NCBI RefSeq assembly: GCF_037038585.1
Contig: NC_092524.1
Location: 45,593,001-45,657,000, forward strand
Reading direction: 5' to 3'
Source: Patagioenas fasciata
Taxonomy: Eukaryota; Chordata; Aves; Columbiformes; Columbidae
Length of the DNA stretch: 64,000 bases
The position numbers and the translations under genes are program-made. The notes below the pieces were generated by a model, which was not told the origin of the DNA, made no database searches, and saw only the letters and a list, made by a program, of their open reading frames with translations. Shown in pieces: positions 36,701 through 49,500 of the stretch (its first letter is position 1; each line of letters begins with the position of its first letter).

Positions 36701-39700
36701 GTGCAAATGAAATAAAAGCCCAAATAATTTCTTCTAATCTTTTAGGAAAACAACGAGGCTTTGATTCAAAAAAAGATCCTACAGATTAATCACCAGAAAG
36801 CACAGATTGGAGATCTGCAACGTAAAGTGGAAAAGCTGGAGAGGGACTTAAGTTGCATGACTGGAAAATCTGTGACAGAGACTCAGAAAACACAGCAGCA
36901 GATGCTGATAGAAAACCAGGCAAGCATGGTGGAGATCAAGAAACTGCAGCAACTACTAGAAATGAAGGATCGGGAGATGAACCGAGTGAAGAAACTAGCC
37001 CGGAATATCTTAAATGAGAGGACCGAGGTGGAAAGGTTCTTTCTAGGTGCTCTGGAACATGTGAAGCAGGAGATCATATCCAGTAGAAAACACTATAAGA
37101 AAAAGGCCCAAACTGCCTATTACAGAAAAATGATGGAGGCATGTGCAGGGAAGGAAGAATTTCCCAAAATCAAAACATTCAAAAGCAACGTAAACAGCAC
37201 AAATAGTGTGTACAGAGACCTAGAGGAAGCAGAGAAATCCTACTGGTATTGAAACATCAAAAACTAGTGTCTATCTTCCTAGCACACCTGAAAAACTCTT
37301 CATGTAATAATATTGCCTAGATTTGGAATGCTTGTGGAGGCTTCTGTTGTGAGAATAACTGTACAAAGTATAATATCCTATCAATTAGTAATGACTTTAC
37401 GGAAACTTAATTTCAACCAGGCTATCACTTTTTGGTCATTATTTTTATTGATTAAATTAAAAATTAGCTTGAAAGAATTTTTTGCATATTCTGTCATGTG
37501 CTGCAGAATTTGGTATAGAACTGACAGTATAGACGTGCTTCTGCAGCTTCCTTTTCATAATTATTGTTGCTTCTCTAATGTTTTTGGTTTTATAGGCATT
37601 GCTCTTCTGGATTGCTCTTTTGCTTTTTTACTCACTCCAGTGAGCTACAAACACTGAAGCCTAAAAATTACAAATAAGATGCTAACAGCTCTTTACTATG
37701 TTGCTGATCATTTTAACAGAAACATCCAGGCTTTTTTCAACTGTTCTTCCATATGTCAGAAACCCTGCTTTGCATTGTGCTTTCAAAGGCTGTTTTCTTC
37801 AAAGTTCATTATAATCTAGGAACGCGCCATTACATGAAGTACACCGACATATCAAAAATAAGATCACATGCAGTACAGTACTGTGACAGGATTACCTTTT
37901 ATAGCAAATAAAATAATTGTAGTATTTCAGAATTTGTATTAGGATGCAGCTTAGTTTAAATTAGGGCTATATGTCAGGGTTATGGGTCTCCTCCTGCTAG
38001 AAATCTGTGCCTACAAACTACTTTGTTCAGTCCAGGTTATATCTCAAAAATGGTACAGCAGAAACACTTCATGAAAAATCAGAGGCCAAAGTAGTTATTG
38101 AGATCTAAGGAAGCTTCTCCTTGGAGCGAGAGATGGTGGAGACTGGAACTGAGATTGAAAAAGTGGTTGTACGTGTTGAGTCTTTTATGTATCAACAAGA
38201 GAAGCAAGGAAAGGACAATGTACTTGAAACCAATACATTAGTACTGACCCTCCCAGTATTTATAACAACTACATGTGTCACAGAAATCACTGGTTTTGTT
38301 CTACTTAGTTTTGAGAGCCATAAATTCGAAAGTCGAAAAGACAGCACTGTGTGCTCAGATTTAGTTTTTTAATTTATATGCTATGAATAGCTGAACAAGA
38401 GCAATACGGAGCTAGAATTTAAAACCTGTTTAACACACAGAAAATCCATGACAGGTATGCCTTTGAAATTTTTTTATAATGTGTTGATCTTTTCTGTGTT
38501 TTTCAGGGAAACAATCCAGTTTGAAAAAGTGGATATCAGTGAACTGACATGGGAACAAAAAGAACGTGTTCTGCGATTGCTTTTTGCCAAAATGAATGGC
38601 AGAAATCAATGGTAATATTCTGTTTCTTCACTAAGTGAATACTGAACTTGCCTGTTCCAGAAGCAGGGCTGATAACTCCAGGTCCAGGCATTCCAAGAAA
38701 CTGAATCAAACATAAGAATCTAGCTAACCATGTGGCTTGGTGTGAGGCACTTTGACTCTTTGAAAAAGCTGACTTAAACTTTTGAAAAAGTTTATATACT
38801 AATTTTGGACATGCACTAGACTATGCTGTTAGATCTTTGTGGAAGCAAATTTTGGTAGTGCTGAGGAAGAGAGAAGTGCAGTGGCAATAATTTTGTTCAG
38901 TCATTAATGAATGCCTATCCGTATTTACCAAACAACTAAATAATGTATATTGTGACAGTAGCATTCGCCACATACATTTCCTTTTAATAAGTGTACAGTA
39001 AAGCAATATGCCCAGTTTGAAAAATATTAAAGGTGTACTTACTCTATGGCTCATTGCTGTCTGCATAAGAAACTTGGGAGCATGACTTCAGAGATACCTA
39101 AAATACGGCTTGCACTGGAAATTCAAAGCGGCAATTATAAGCTGTGAACGCGGGCATAAGAGGGTCCAAAGAGAAAACTAAAATGCTGTGATTTTTAATG
39201 TAGCTTGGGGAGGCTTAATGCTTGGAGTGGAATATCAGTTAAAATAATTTATTTCCTTTTAAAAAATTAAATTTAAATTTTGTTAACAAAAGTTACATTA
39301 ATGGAATTTTAGCAAATTTTGTCAAGGTTATTACAGTGGAAGTAAGAAATTTATAATTAAATGATTAATCCATTAGCTTTTATGGTTCCAATTTATGGAA
39401 GGATTTAACTCCTTTTATCAGTATTTGCTACCATACAAGAGCACACATAAAGCTGTAGGATATGAAAGCTTGAGGAATGGAATACAAACACTTCATTTTA
39501 AGTTGAGTTATAATTAAACCTAATTTTTTTAAAAAACTTTGTTTGTTTTTTTCTCCTTATTCTAATTGTAATGATTTTTCCACAAAATACAGAATTCCAA
39601 GTGAACTGAACTTGTGTTTGGTTCATAGTGCTGATTTTGAAGAGTGTGATGCAGCAGCTTAGGTGCCCTGGCATTTCTTGCTTGCTGTTCATCTCAGAAA

Positions 39701-41562
39701 GCAAGTTTGGGGCGGAATTAGAAATCTGGTTGAGCATAAATTGCCATTAGATGAGATTACTTTGCTCTTGTGTCTTCCTCACAGGAAATACCCCAAAGTT
39801 TTGTCTTCTTCAGCTCCAGCTCCTAACGATATTAAAGAAAAAAGCAAAAATGGGTAAGATAATAAATTATACCACACTATCTAACATCTCTGCAGTCCTG
39901 GTTATATACAAATGGATGCAATTGTCTCTCCATTGTCCCTCCCACTTTAGAATACTGTGGTTTGTCTGAAGATCTATATTAGTGTGTCTATAAACAAATA
40001 AATGTATGTGTGACAGAAAGCGGATTAAAAAGAAAAAAATTAAACTTCTGATCATGTTGATCTCTTAGCAGCTGGCACTGAGACTCAACTCTCATGAGAA
40101 AAAAATAATCTCATGTCCCCCTAAAGCCTCCTTGAAAAGTAGCTTTATTATTTTCGGAGGATTCTCTTGTGAAAGGCCATGATCATGCAAGGAGATGCAT
40201 TTTCGGGTAGCACAGGAAGTTTTCATCAACAGGCAAAATCTGTTAAGCTGATGCTGCATTCAGTATAGAATCACTTAGAGAGAATGGACCTAGATGAAGA
40301 TTTGTGTGCCTGATTTTCAGATGCAGACTCAGATACAACTATATAGTTAATTATAATACTCCAAGGCAAGCAATACTGACTTACCCTGGAGGAGTAAGCA
40401 GGGAGGGGTTCTGGCATGCCGTCATGTCAGACATGAGGCTGTCAAGCACACAAAGCAAAATGTAATACTCAGACAGTGAATGATGAGATAAAGCTCATAA
40501 ACAGGAACTCTGGAGGGTTTATGTGGCAAGACGAGGAACCTCCTTTGGAGAGGCAGACCACCACTTCTAGAAATGGGACTGAAAGCGAGTTGTAGCCATT
40601 TTTTGCACAGACAGGGAATAAAAGAAAAAAAATGGAAGTAGAAGTCACAGGGCTGAATTCTCAAACGTGGTTAAACTATTTTAACATAACTTTTTGACCT
40701 GAGCATCAAATAGCTTTGAGAATCTAGAATAGTGCCTTCTAGGCAAGAAACAATTTTTAATAGGAGTCAAAGGGTCGACTATAAAATTGTATTTTAACAG
40801 AGTTTAAAGAAATTTATTATGAGATACTTTGTACTTAGATTATACTTTAGTATAATAGAGAAGCTATATTCTTTAGCTTAATCTTTTATTGTGGATGTTG
40901 AAATAAAAAGGAGAATAAACAGTAGGGTGGAAAGCAGTAACAGCAGTGAGATGAGACGGGTGCATGATCAGTCAGCATTTGCAGTTTGATCTAAAATGGC
41001 ATTTCATTAACTGAAAAAGGCAGATACAAGATTTGTAGCTCTAGTACAATTATTTAAAACCATCTGTTTAACAAATGCTGTTGAAAATGCAGATTATCAG
41101 GCAATATGTTTGCACATGAACTAAAAGATTACAGAAGTGTCTAGAACAGGTCTGGGAAAAGTGCAGGGATACCTGCAGTTCTTCAAGGAACAGGTAAGCT
41201 TGATGATCAAGACTGCTTTTGGTACAGGAGAAGCTGGAATTTAGAATTTCTAAAGGAAAGATATAATGTGTTTTAATAAGACAACAGAAAAGTCAGAATA
41301 GCAATACTGATTAGGAGGAAAATTAGGGCATTTTTAAAGTGAATGACTGTAGACAATATTAGAGGCTGTTAATTAGTATTCCATTCCCAAGTGCATGAAA
41401 GAATGCCAATATCTTGATGATGATTTACCTAGAATATTTTACCTTTGCAGCATAGAAAATACTACTCCCAACCTAACATTCATTACACAGCAGGCTGAAT
41501 TATCATTCATCACCTTCTGCAACAATCTTTCCACATATTCAGATGTTGCTATCACAGTCTGA
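30791..41562 (+). CDS. BBOF1: Basal body orientation factor 1 (CCDC176), 5' end unresolved
   Basis: Coiled-coil basal-body protein needed to align motile cilia. Exons: about 30791-30999, 32143-32208, 34024-34167, 35713-35783, 36192-36336, 36746-37245, 38507-38611, 39785-39853, 41451-41562 (TGA). From 30865 onward all phases join. Signature matches to the human protein: EYREATHQLTRSN, IGKLKQEL, GRDVFKEN, MKDREMNRVKKLA, ERTEVERFFL, RKHYKKKAQ, LTWEQKERVLRLLFAKMNG, and FITQQ in the last exon. Exon 1 is out of frame with itself: ALWEARLAATEAS reads in one frame and RTEYREA in the next, so one base seems lost near 30860-30865 (real or an assembly error). A stop lies upstream in the first of these frames (30788) and no start codon is visible. 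About 30 coiled-coil residues between exons 3 and 4 are also missing compared with human. The visible part is about 465 residues against 529 in human. Confidence 0.88.
32721..33790 (-). mobile_element. Solo LTR of an avian endogenous retrovirus in BBOF1 intron 2
   Basis: A block of about 1.07 kb with composition unlike its surroundings starts at TGTGGTGGGTTGG and ends near CCTAATACTA. I recognise it as a long LTR type common in bird genomes. Read on the minus strand, a promoter-proximal end lies toward 33.7 kb and a possible polyadenylation region near 32.9 kb. The middle (about 33.1-33.5 kb) holds degenerate repeats of a CTCCAGTGTGGG-type unit. No internal gag/pol/env region is present, so it is a fossil solo LTR. 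Its family is not certain (ERVL-like or unclassified), and it is moderately diverged. Confidence 0.65.
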
Positions 41563-42430
41563 GTAAGGCAGCTGTACACTTTGCATGAACAACAGTAATT
41601 ACTGACTCATCTGCACTTTTCCTTTTGGAAGTTATCTTGTTAGCAAAGCTGCAAATTCTAAATCCCCCATATGCTACACTACTGCTTTGACTATACATTT
41701 GAAATCCATCTAAAATATAGTTGTGTTCTTCCTTCTTAAACTATTTTCTTATTTCCCAAGCCAAGAGTCCAGATAACCCTGTGCAAAGCACTAAGTTTTG
41801 GTTTAGTGGTTAGATCTCTGTATATATCTATTCCTATAGTTTGATGAAGATTTTCAGTTTGTAATGAAGTCATTTTTGTGAAGCTTAAGAGTTTCTGTAA
41901 TGAAATTATGTGTATAAGGAAACAGAAACAAAGTACTCCTTGAAATGCTTTATGAGGAAATTGGTACAGAGGTCCATGAAATACTGTGAAAGGAAGATGT
42001 ACACATGGGTTACAGGACTCGCAGACCCGCCTCTGCAAAGAGGGGAATGAAGTCAACGTCACACCTATATCATTATAATGTCTCACCAAGGAACAGTCAT
42101 GTTCTGCAGAATGTATTAGCAGGTTTTTAATTTGTAATCAAATTTCAAGATGAGAATTTTCCTCTAGGGTACAGCAAAGGAAAAAAAAAACCAAGATACA
42201 AACATTAGTGAATGCACAGGAATTGCACTAATATATAACTATCAGTTACAAAGCATCTTTACCAGAAGGCAGAGTACAAAGTGTTAACATTCAGGTTGTT
42301 CAATTAGAACAAGTAGTGGTCACAATCATTAGAGCAAATGTTCTTTTCCATGGGTGCTTGCATGAGTTCTCCGCAGATCCCTCATGGCTGCATCACCTTC
42401 CACAAACCAGGAATAAAAATATAGGCTCTC
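41563..42430 (+). terminator. BBOF1: BBOF1 3' UTR and poly(A) signal
   Basis: The first AATAAA after the stop is at 42412-42417. This gives a 3' UTR of about 870 bases that would overlap the convergent ALDH6A1 3' UTR. Confidence 0.5.
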
Positions 42431-43546
42431 CAGCTCCAAATGCACACATTCTTCAGGGTGTACCAAGTCTTATCCTTCTCTAGTAGTGGGACCTATAATC
42501 CCTAGGGAATGTGACTGTGTTTGAGCAAATGTGACAAGAAGTCAATCAGTTATCACAAGAAATATAGCTATAGTCAGTAAAAGAGATCAGCAATAGGCCT
42601 GGCTGCTTTTTGATTAAAAAAATGTGTTCTTTCCTCCTACTGACCCATCTCCTTACTCTCCCTTCAACTCAGACGCATATGATGAGGTGATTGTGTAAAT
42701 ACATATACATGCTTCTGTTTCTGCTTCCATAGTTTCATTATGCTACAGGACCTGTAGGCACATATCTGTTAGCACAGTGAAAAGGCACCAAACAACTTTC
42801 AGGTGTAACAGAATTGACAACAAGTTAGAGAATACAAGACACACGCATGACAGGAACAGAAGTTCTCAAGCTGTCAGAGGCACAATGAAAGTCACTGCAC
42901 CATACGGGAATTTCTTTCATCCTCAGACAAGTAAATATGCTTTCCTAAAAAAACCTTAGAAAGCTATTTCCCAAGTGTTTTGGAAGCTGCTCAACAGTTG
43001 AAAGACTGACATTTTCAACTCCCAGACTTGCTGTCATCATTGCACATGAAGTCACTTCTATGAGACACCCAAGGTGTCCCAGTTATGTCACTCAAAATAG
43101 GTACTCATCTTTGAGTAAGGTGAACTCAATATCTTAACATGTAAGATAAAGAGGTAAAGAAAACTCTGCTACAAGATGTAGCCAGGAGTGAGTTACTAAG
43201 GCTAAAGATATTAAAGTGGAAACCAGAGTAATGTGCAAGTTTAGAAGGTCTGAAAGAAAAACAGATTAAGACCAATCTCACCGTCTGCCCTTTCAATTAG
43301 ATAAAGTTGTTTCATCTAGGATAGGTTGTTGGAGAAAAGTTGAGTTCAGCTAGACAAAAAAACACTGACAACTACAGAAAACCCAGACTGTGTTACATGA
43401 TCCTGCCTGGTTTGCACAGAAATGGAGGTCCTTGAGAAAATGGAGTTTTCTATTCATTCCCAAGGAAATGCTGACAGTCAGGACAAAGCTGGGAAGTGCA
43501 GCAAAGAAGGACAAGGGCACCAGGAACAGCATTTGCAAAGGCTGAT
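42105..43546 (-). terminator. ALDH6A1: ALDH6A1 3' UTR with ATTAAA signal
   Basis: No minus-strand AATAAA was found just downstream of the stop. The variant ATTAAA occurs at 42131-42126, implying a 3' UTR of about 1.4 kb. Its use is inferred. Confidence 0.4.
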
Positions 43547-46500
43547 TTAGTTTCCCATAGTTGGCATAACCACAGCAGGTTTGGTAACTGTAGCATCTTC
43601 CTCTTTCCATTGAGAAATGATGGTTTTCAGCTGTGTGTAGAACTGCACTCCCTGGAGGAAAGGAGAGACACAGGGATCAGATGTTTGGCCTTATGAATTC
43701 TTCAGGTCTGCACTAGTGGTGTTTCAAACAGTTTTTGCGTTATCTACAGGGGGCTGAGTTTTCCTCTGTGGGAACAACTGCTGTCAGCCTGTTCTCTTTA
43801 CCAGTTCCCCAAAGATTCTGGTTCTGTGAGAAAGCTTGTTATTTAGTTTTTGTTCCCTTCTCAAATCTCCTAAAAAATACTTGGTTTTTACATCTGAAAA
43901 AAAAAAAAAAAGTTGGATATTGTAACATGCATTGTGGTGGCTGTGATCACTGGCTGGTCTTCAGTTTCCCAGTTGAGACGGCTTCAAAGCTTCTTTACTA
44001 ATGAGGTCTGACAACCATTTCCCCATTGCCATTTATAATGTGATTTATCACTATTTGACCCAGTCGGTAACTCTGAATCAGTAAGTTACCTGTTTGCCAT
44101 AGAAATTGGTGTCTCCTCTGAAAGAAGCACGAGAGCCGGTGAAAGAGAACATAGGCAGAGGTACTGGGATTGGAACGTTGACACCCACCTAAAGCAAAGG
44201 AAAGCTGCCATATTAATCACAAGAACTGGCAGATTGCAGAGCACTCTCCAAAATCTACTACATTTTGATCCCTTAAGTCTGAGGCTGGGTACTGCTGCCT
44301 GAGTAGTCACTACAACTGGCTGGCTATGAGTACTAATAGCAACAATTCTAGCTTGAACATACCTGCCCCACATCTACTAAGTGAGAATATTTCCGAGCTG
44401 TGGCTCCATTGGATGTGAAGATTGCAGTTCCATTTCCATAGGGGTTACTGTTCACCAACTCAATGGCATCATCCAAACTGTCTGCTTTCAGAACTACTAA
44501 GACGGGCCCAAAGATTTCCTCCTTGTAGCAAGTCATGTTTGGCTGACAAAACAAACAGCAGAAAAAGCAGCTTGTGTATAAGATATAATAAACAGGATAT
44601 AATAAAAATATCCTAGTAAAGAGGACATAATAAACATATATGCTACTAATGCTCAGGATATTCCTAGGATCAGCCATAATACTGCATTGCCATAGGCCAT
44701 CCTTCAGTCCTCCTCACCTTTTCACCATTTCCCACGCCCTGCCACCTATCTAGTTCACTCAAGAGGGCATCACTTCTCATCTTCAGAGTCCCTCCTGCTT
44801 TCACTGCCTGCCTAGCCTCCTTTACAGGTCTACTCTGACCAAAGCTGATCAAGACTGGGTTTAATTCAAGATAGTTTACTTCAGTTCTTGTTGACAAAGT
44901 GGCTAGAACCTGCTATCCTGTCCAACTCAGTGTCCAGGATTTATGTCTGATAATTAACAACATGTGACAAACACCAAAACACCAGTTAGAGAGTACTTCA
45001 ATCACAAATAGCTAATGCAGTGAACTACAAAACATTCATTTGACAAGTTTTCAGTTTTACGTGGGTTACTATATTACTAACCACTGTATAAGAAAACTAA
45101 GAAACACAAAGTCTCAGTGTAACTTTTACTTTTGAATACCTAACAATGCTTTATGACACATCACAGGAAAGTAAAGTATTTTAAGATGTTTAATGAAAAT
45201 AAGGCTAGAAAATTATGAGACAGATTAAAAGCCTGAATTATAGAATAGTATAAAAATCAATAAAATCCTAAGAATAAAAAAGCACAATAGCAGAATTATC
45301 AAGATTGCTTTGCTGTCATGGAATCATTCACCAGAAGGCCCATGAGGAACTGAATACTTTAATATTAAGGAAATTGTAGTAGCTAATTCTGTCTTGTAGA
45401 GAATATTCCCCCACAGTAGTGTCCACCTGTTGCACACCATGCATTACACTGAGGGGCTGACTCAACAAAGTTGCAAATATATTCAACAACAAAAAGATTT
45501 TGGACCTTATATTATTCCCGTTAAGATTTCCACAAATATTTAACCTTTGTTTCTGCAAGTCCTTAAATTGCAAGCTGCAGGAATGTATAACGGAGGATGG
45601 AAAATTGCAAGCTTGGCTGTTCATCTTACTCTTCCTTAGGCACCTGCTGCTGGCCATTACTACAGATAGTACACTTTGCTCGATGGACATTTAGTTTAAC
45701 ACAGCACAAACTGCCCATATCTTCTTTAAATTGGTTGCAATGCATTCAAGTTAAGATCGTTAACCTCATCCAGGGTATGTCGCACTACTGCAAATTCTTT
45801 TATCACCTCCACAACAGCATTGCAATAAGCACTTCACTGGAATTGTGCAAGGGAAGGCTGAGCCATTTATGGGCTTTCTGCCTGGTGAATATTGATTACT
45901 GACTGATTTGGGGAACCCATTTTTCCATCAGCCTTGCAATACACACTATCAAGCACTGGTTTTGGTCATCTTACCTTGACATTGGCAAGGATCGTTGGCC
46001 CAACAAAATTGCCATTTTCATAGCCCTTCACTTTGACATTACGTCCATCCAGAAGAAGGCTGGCACCTTCTTTTACTCCTGTCTCAATCAGATGGCAAAC
46101 CCGTTCCTTAGCCTGGGGACTGATCAGGGGCCCTAGATCTGCTCCAGGCTGGTCTCCTGTGAAGAGGCAGAGATGCCAAGTTTTTAACCCAGACAGCTTC
46201 CTCTTCACAGCCATCACAGAGATAACTACACTGGCAGGAAAATATCTGAAAATCCTAATGCGTCTGAGACACAGAACAAAGATTTGAGACATTAATGAAC
46301 AGAAGTGATAGCCTGCAACTCTTATAATCCACAAATAAGAGAAGTGGTAAACATAATTTTAGATCCCCATGAAGCCAAAATTCAACAACAGATTCTTCTC
46401 ATGAAGGAATTTTTTCCCCTTTGCAGGAATTTATTGAACATAAACAAAAGATAATTCGCCTACAACTAATAACAGTCTAGTTTTCCCAAAGTACCTGTTT

Positions 46501-49500
46501 CCATTTTTCCTTTTTATGGCATGCTTACTACAAAGTATAAAGGTATAAGTGAGGTTGCTATATAAATGGCAGGTTTGAGTTAAACATAAGACATAACCTC
46601 AAAGCTCCAGTTAAAACAAGACCGATCCATCAAACCTTGCATCACAGTCATACTGCCAAGCCTCCCTACAAATTCCTAACTCCAAGTCTAGCGCAATCCA
46701 GACAATCTGCAAGCTCCTACCCCTACACATCAAACCTAGGCTGCTAACAGCTCCAAGGGACACGCTTTAGTATGGCAAATACATCAACCTAAAAGGCTAC
46801 AGTTGTACAGAAGTTAAGTACCTCGGAAGACTTTACCACAGTCTGTACCTGCATTTACACGTAGATTTTTGGCTCTGTCCACAAGCTCTGGCAGCCATTT
46901 CTGAGCTTCTCCCACTAAAATTGCTGTAGACAGGGCCATGCAGCGTTGGCCAGCTGCTCCAAAAGCAGCTCCAACCAGCTGGTTCAAGGTGTTCTCTTTA
47001 TTGGCATCAGGCATCACCACACCGTGGTTCTTGGCTCCCTGAAATACAACACATACACAGTCTCCCATTATTAATCACCCCAGCCCAGTTCTTCTCTAGC
47101 TCTCTGGCAATACCTTCATGTAGTAGCTATGACTCTGCTACCAACAGGCTAGCATGAAGGGCAGCCTTGTCACTTAACTATCAGTGGCAAAGTCAGCTGC
47201 TGCTGCCGAGTGGCTTGGTCTCTCTTAACATTCACAGGAGACAGAGGCAGTCTGTGTGCTGAAGTGTGCTCCATTCAGAGGCATTACCATGTTGGCCTGG
47301 ACTCTCTTGCCATTCCGGGATCCTCTCTCATAGATGTACTCGCCAGCCTGATTAGATCCCACAAAGCTGATTGCTCTGATATCCGGATGATCACAAATGA
47401 AATTCACAGCTTCAAATAGGAAATAATACATTATAACTGTGGTGCACAAATGCTTCCCTCTGTTCCCATCCCCACAGTGCTAAATTTATGTATCTTTCTT
47501 ATTGGAATTCTTGCCTCTGTTTCCTACATCTGAGTTCCCCCACTGCCTGTCTATGCATATCTCCAGTAATTTCTCAGCACGTATACTCCTGACCTCATCC
47601 TCATATACCTGGTTCTCTGCCATCTCTTCATGCTTTGGGCATCTCTCAAGGTGCCTGAGAAATGCTGAAGCCAAGTTACTGTTGCCTATTTGTATCCTCA
47701 TGTTTTGAATCTACTTCTGTGCTGTAAAAATATCACGCTAGGAGCTAGAATACTGGCATCCACTGCATATTCAGTGAGGCATTTAATAATTGTTTAGGCT
47801 TCCTTGGGAAACCAAGATGATTTATCTACTTATTTCAGTTGGATCCTAGGTTGCTAAATAGAATTTGAGCACTTATATGCCTTGAGAAATCTGCCTCTAT
47901 TCCCCAAAATTTGGTCCACCAAATTCCTGAAAGATTTGGTGCAAGATGAAAAAGAATCTCCCAGTCAGCTCCATTCACCTCCATCAAGAGGGCTGAAGCA
48001 TCTGTCCAAACCTATCTAACAGCAGCAGTATCAGACTCTCCAAATGGCACCTCCACTGAACATACAGCACAACACTTACACACTCCAGCCATGTCCTAAG
48101 AAGGGCTACTAATACCTTCATGTTGTCCATGGATGATATTCAGAGTCCCATCAGGGGCACCAGCATCCTGAAACAGCTTGGCAAGGAACATGAGTGCTCC
48201 TGGTACACGCTCTGACGGTTTCATCAAGAAGGTGTTTCCACAAACCATAGCCATGGGGAACATCCAAAGAGGGATCATGGCTGGGAAATTGAACGGTGCA
48301 ATTCCAGCACACACGCCCAGAGGCAGACGGTAGGTGTAAGTGTCCATGTCTTTAGTGATGGAGGGCATGGTCTCTCCCAGTATGAGGGATGTCACACTGC
48401 AAGCATGTTCAACCACCTCTGCAGCAGAAAGGGCAATATGCCACTGGATGATCTGTTAATAATTAGTACCCAAACTCCCTTCTTACCACTGCCTTGACTC
48501 AAGTCTTTCTTCCAGCCTCTTTTCCCACAAATTAAAACTCATTGTGCTTCAGAAAATCCCTTTGCTCTGCCAAGCAAGCTAATTGTGAATGGACTCTCTC
48601 TTGAGTGCATTATATGTCATTGTGATAGAAGCACAGACACAACAGCCCCAGTAAAAGAAGCACAGGGAGAGTATTATTGTGTCACCTGGGACTCAACCTT
48701 AGACATCTGAGCACAAACAAGAAATTCTTATCCCTTCACAGCAATTTGTAGGAACTCATAGGAATAGGAAGGATCTAACAACACGGAAGTGATTTAAGGA
48801 AACTGTCTAAGGGAACAGTTCGAGTTACAATTTTGCCTTTCCTTTCAATAGGAGGTCATGAAGGGAGCTACGTGTACAGACTCCCAGAGCAATCAGTTGC
48901 TCAGGAGACATCCTCACTTCCTATGGGTTCTCAAAGACCCTTTTTTAACAGGAGGAGCCAGCAGCTTACGGAGGCCTCGGAACACATCTCCCTCAGCATC
49001 AGCCAGGGTCTTTCCTTGTTCAAAGGTGATGAGTTTTGAAATTTCTTTCTGCAAATGGAAAACATTACGTTTATTAATGTTAGAAAAGTGCCTGCCCATG
49101 AAATACAGTGCAGGAATAAGACAGTTTAACAGAGCATTGAACATCACAATGAACCCTCTGAGCAGAACCTGCAAAAGTCTACACTGACTGACTTGCTCCT
49201 CGTTGACAAGAAGCCAATAAGCCACACAGGTGACATTTTAGCAAAAAATACAACCATGGGTTGGCTTGTAAGCGATTGCTTTTAGGTGTCACACCACAGA
49301 CACATCAAAAAAGCAATCAGGAAAATCCAAAGACATAGTAACATACTTCTCCCACTTGTCTTTATCAACTCATACATTCTCCATCAAGGCTGAAAATTCC
49401 TCTGTGGTCTTTTGGTAAAGGGACAAATACAAAACAATATTCCCTAAGAAGCACTGTCTCTCTGTTCCCATTTGATGGAGAGTGCTTTGCTACAACTCTT

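Noticed and set aside
40319-40461. Candidate last BBOF1 exon after the acceptor at 40319
   Set aside because: In the required phase it gives unrelated sequence. The exon at 41451 fits the phase and encodes FITQQ as in human BBOF1.
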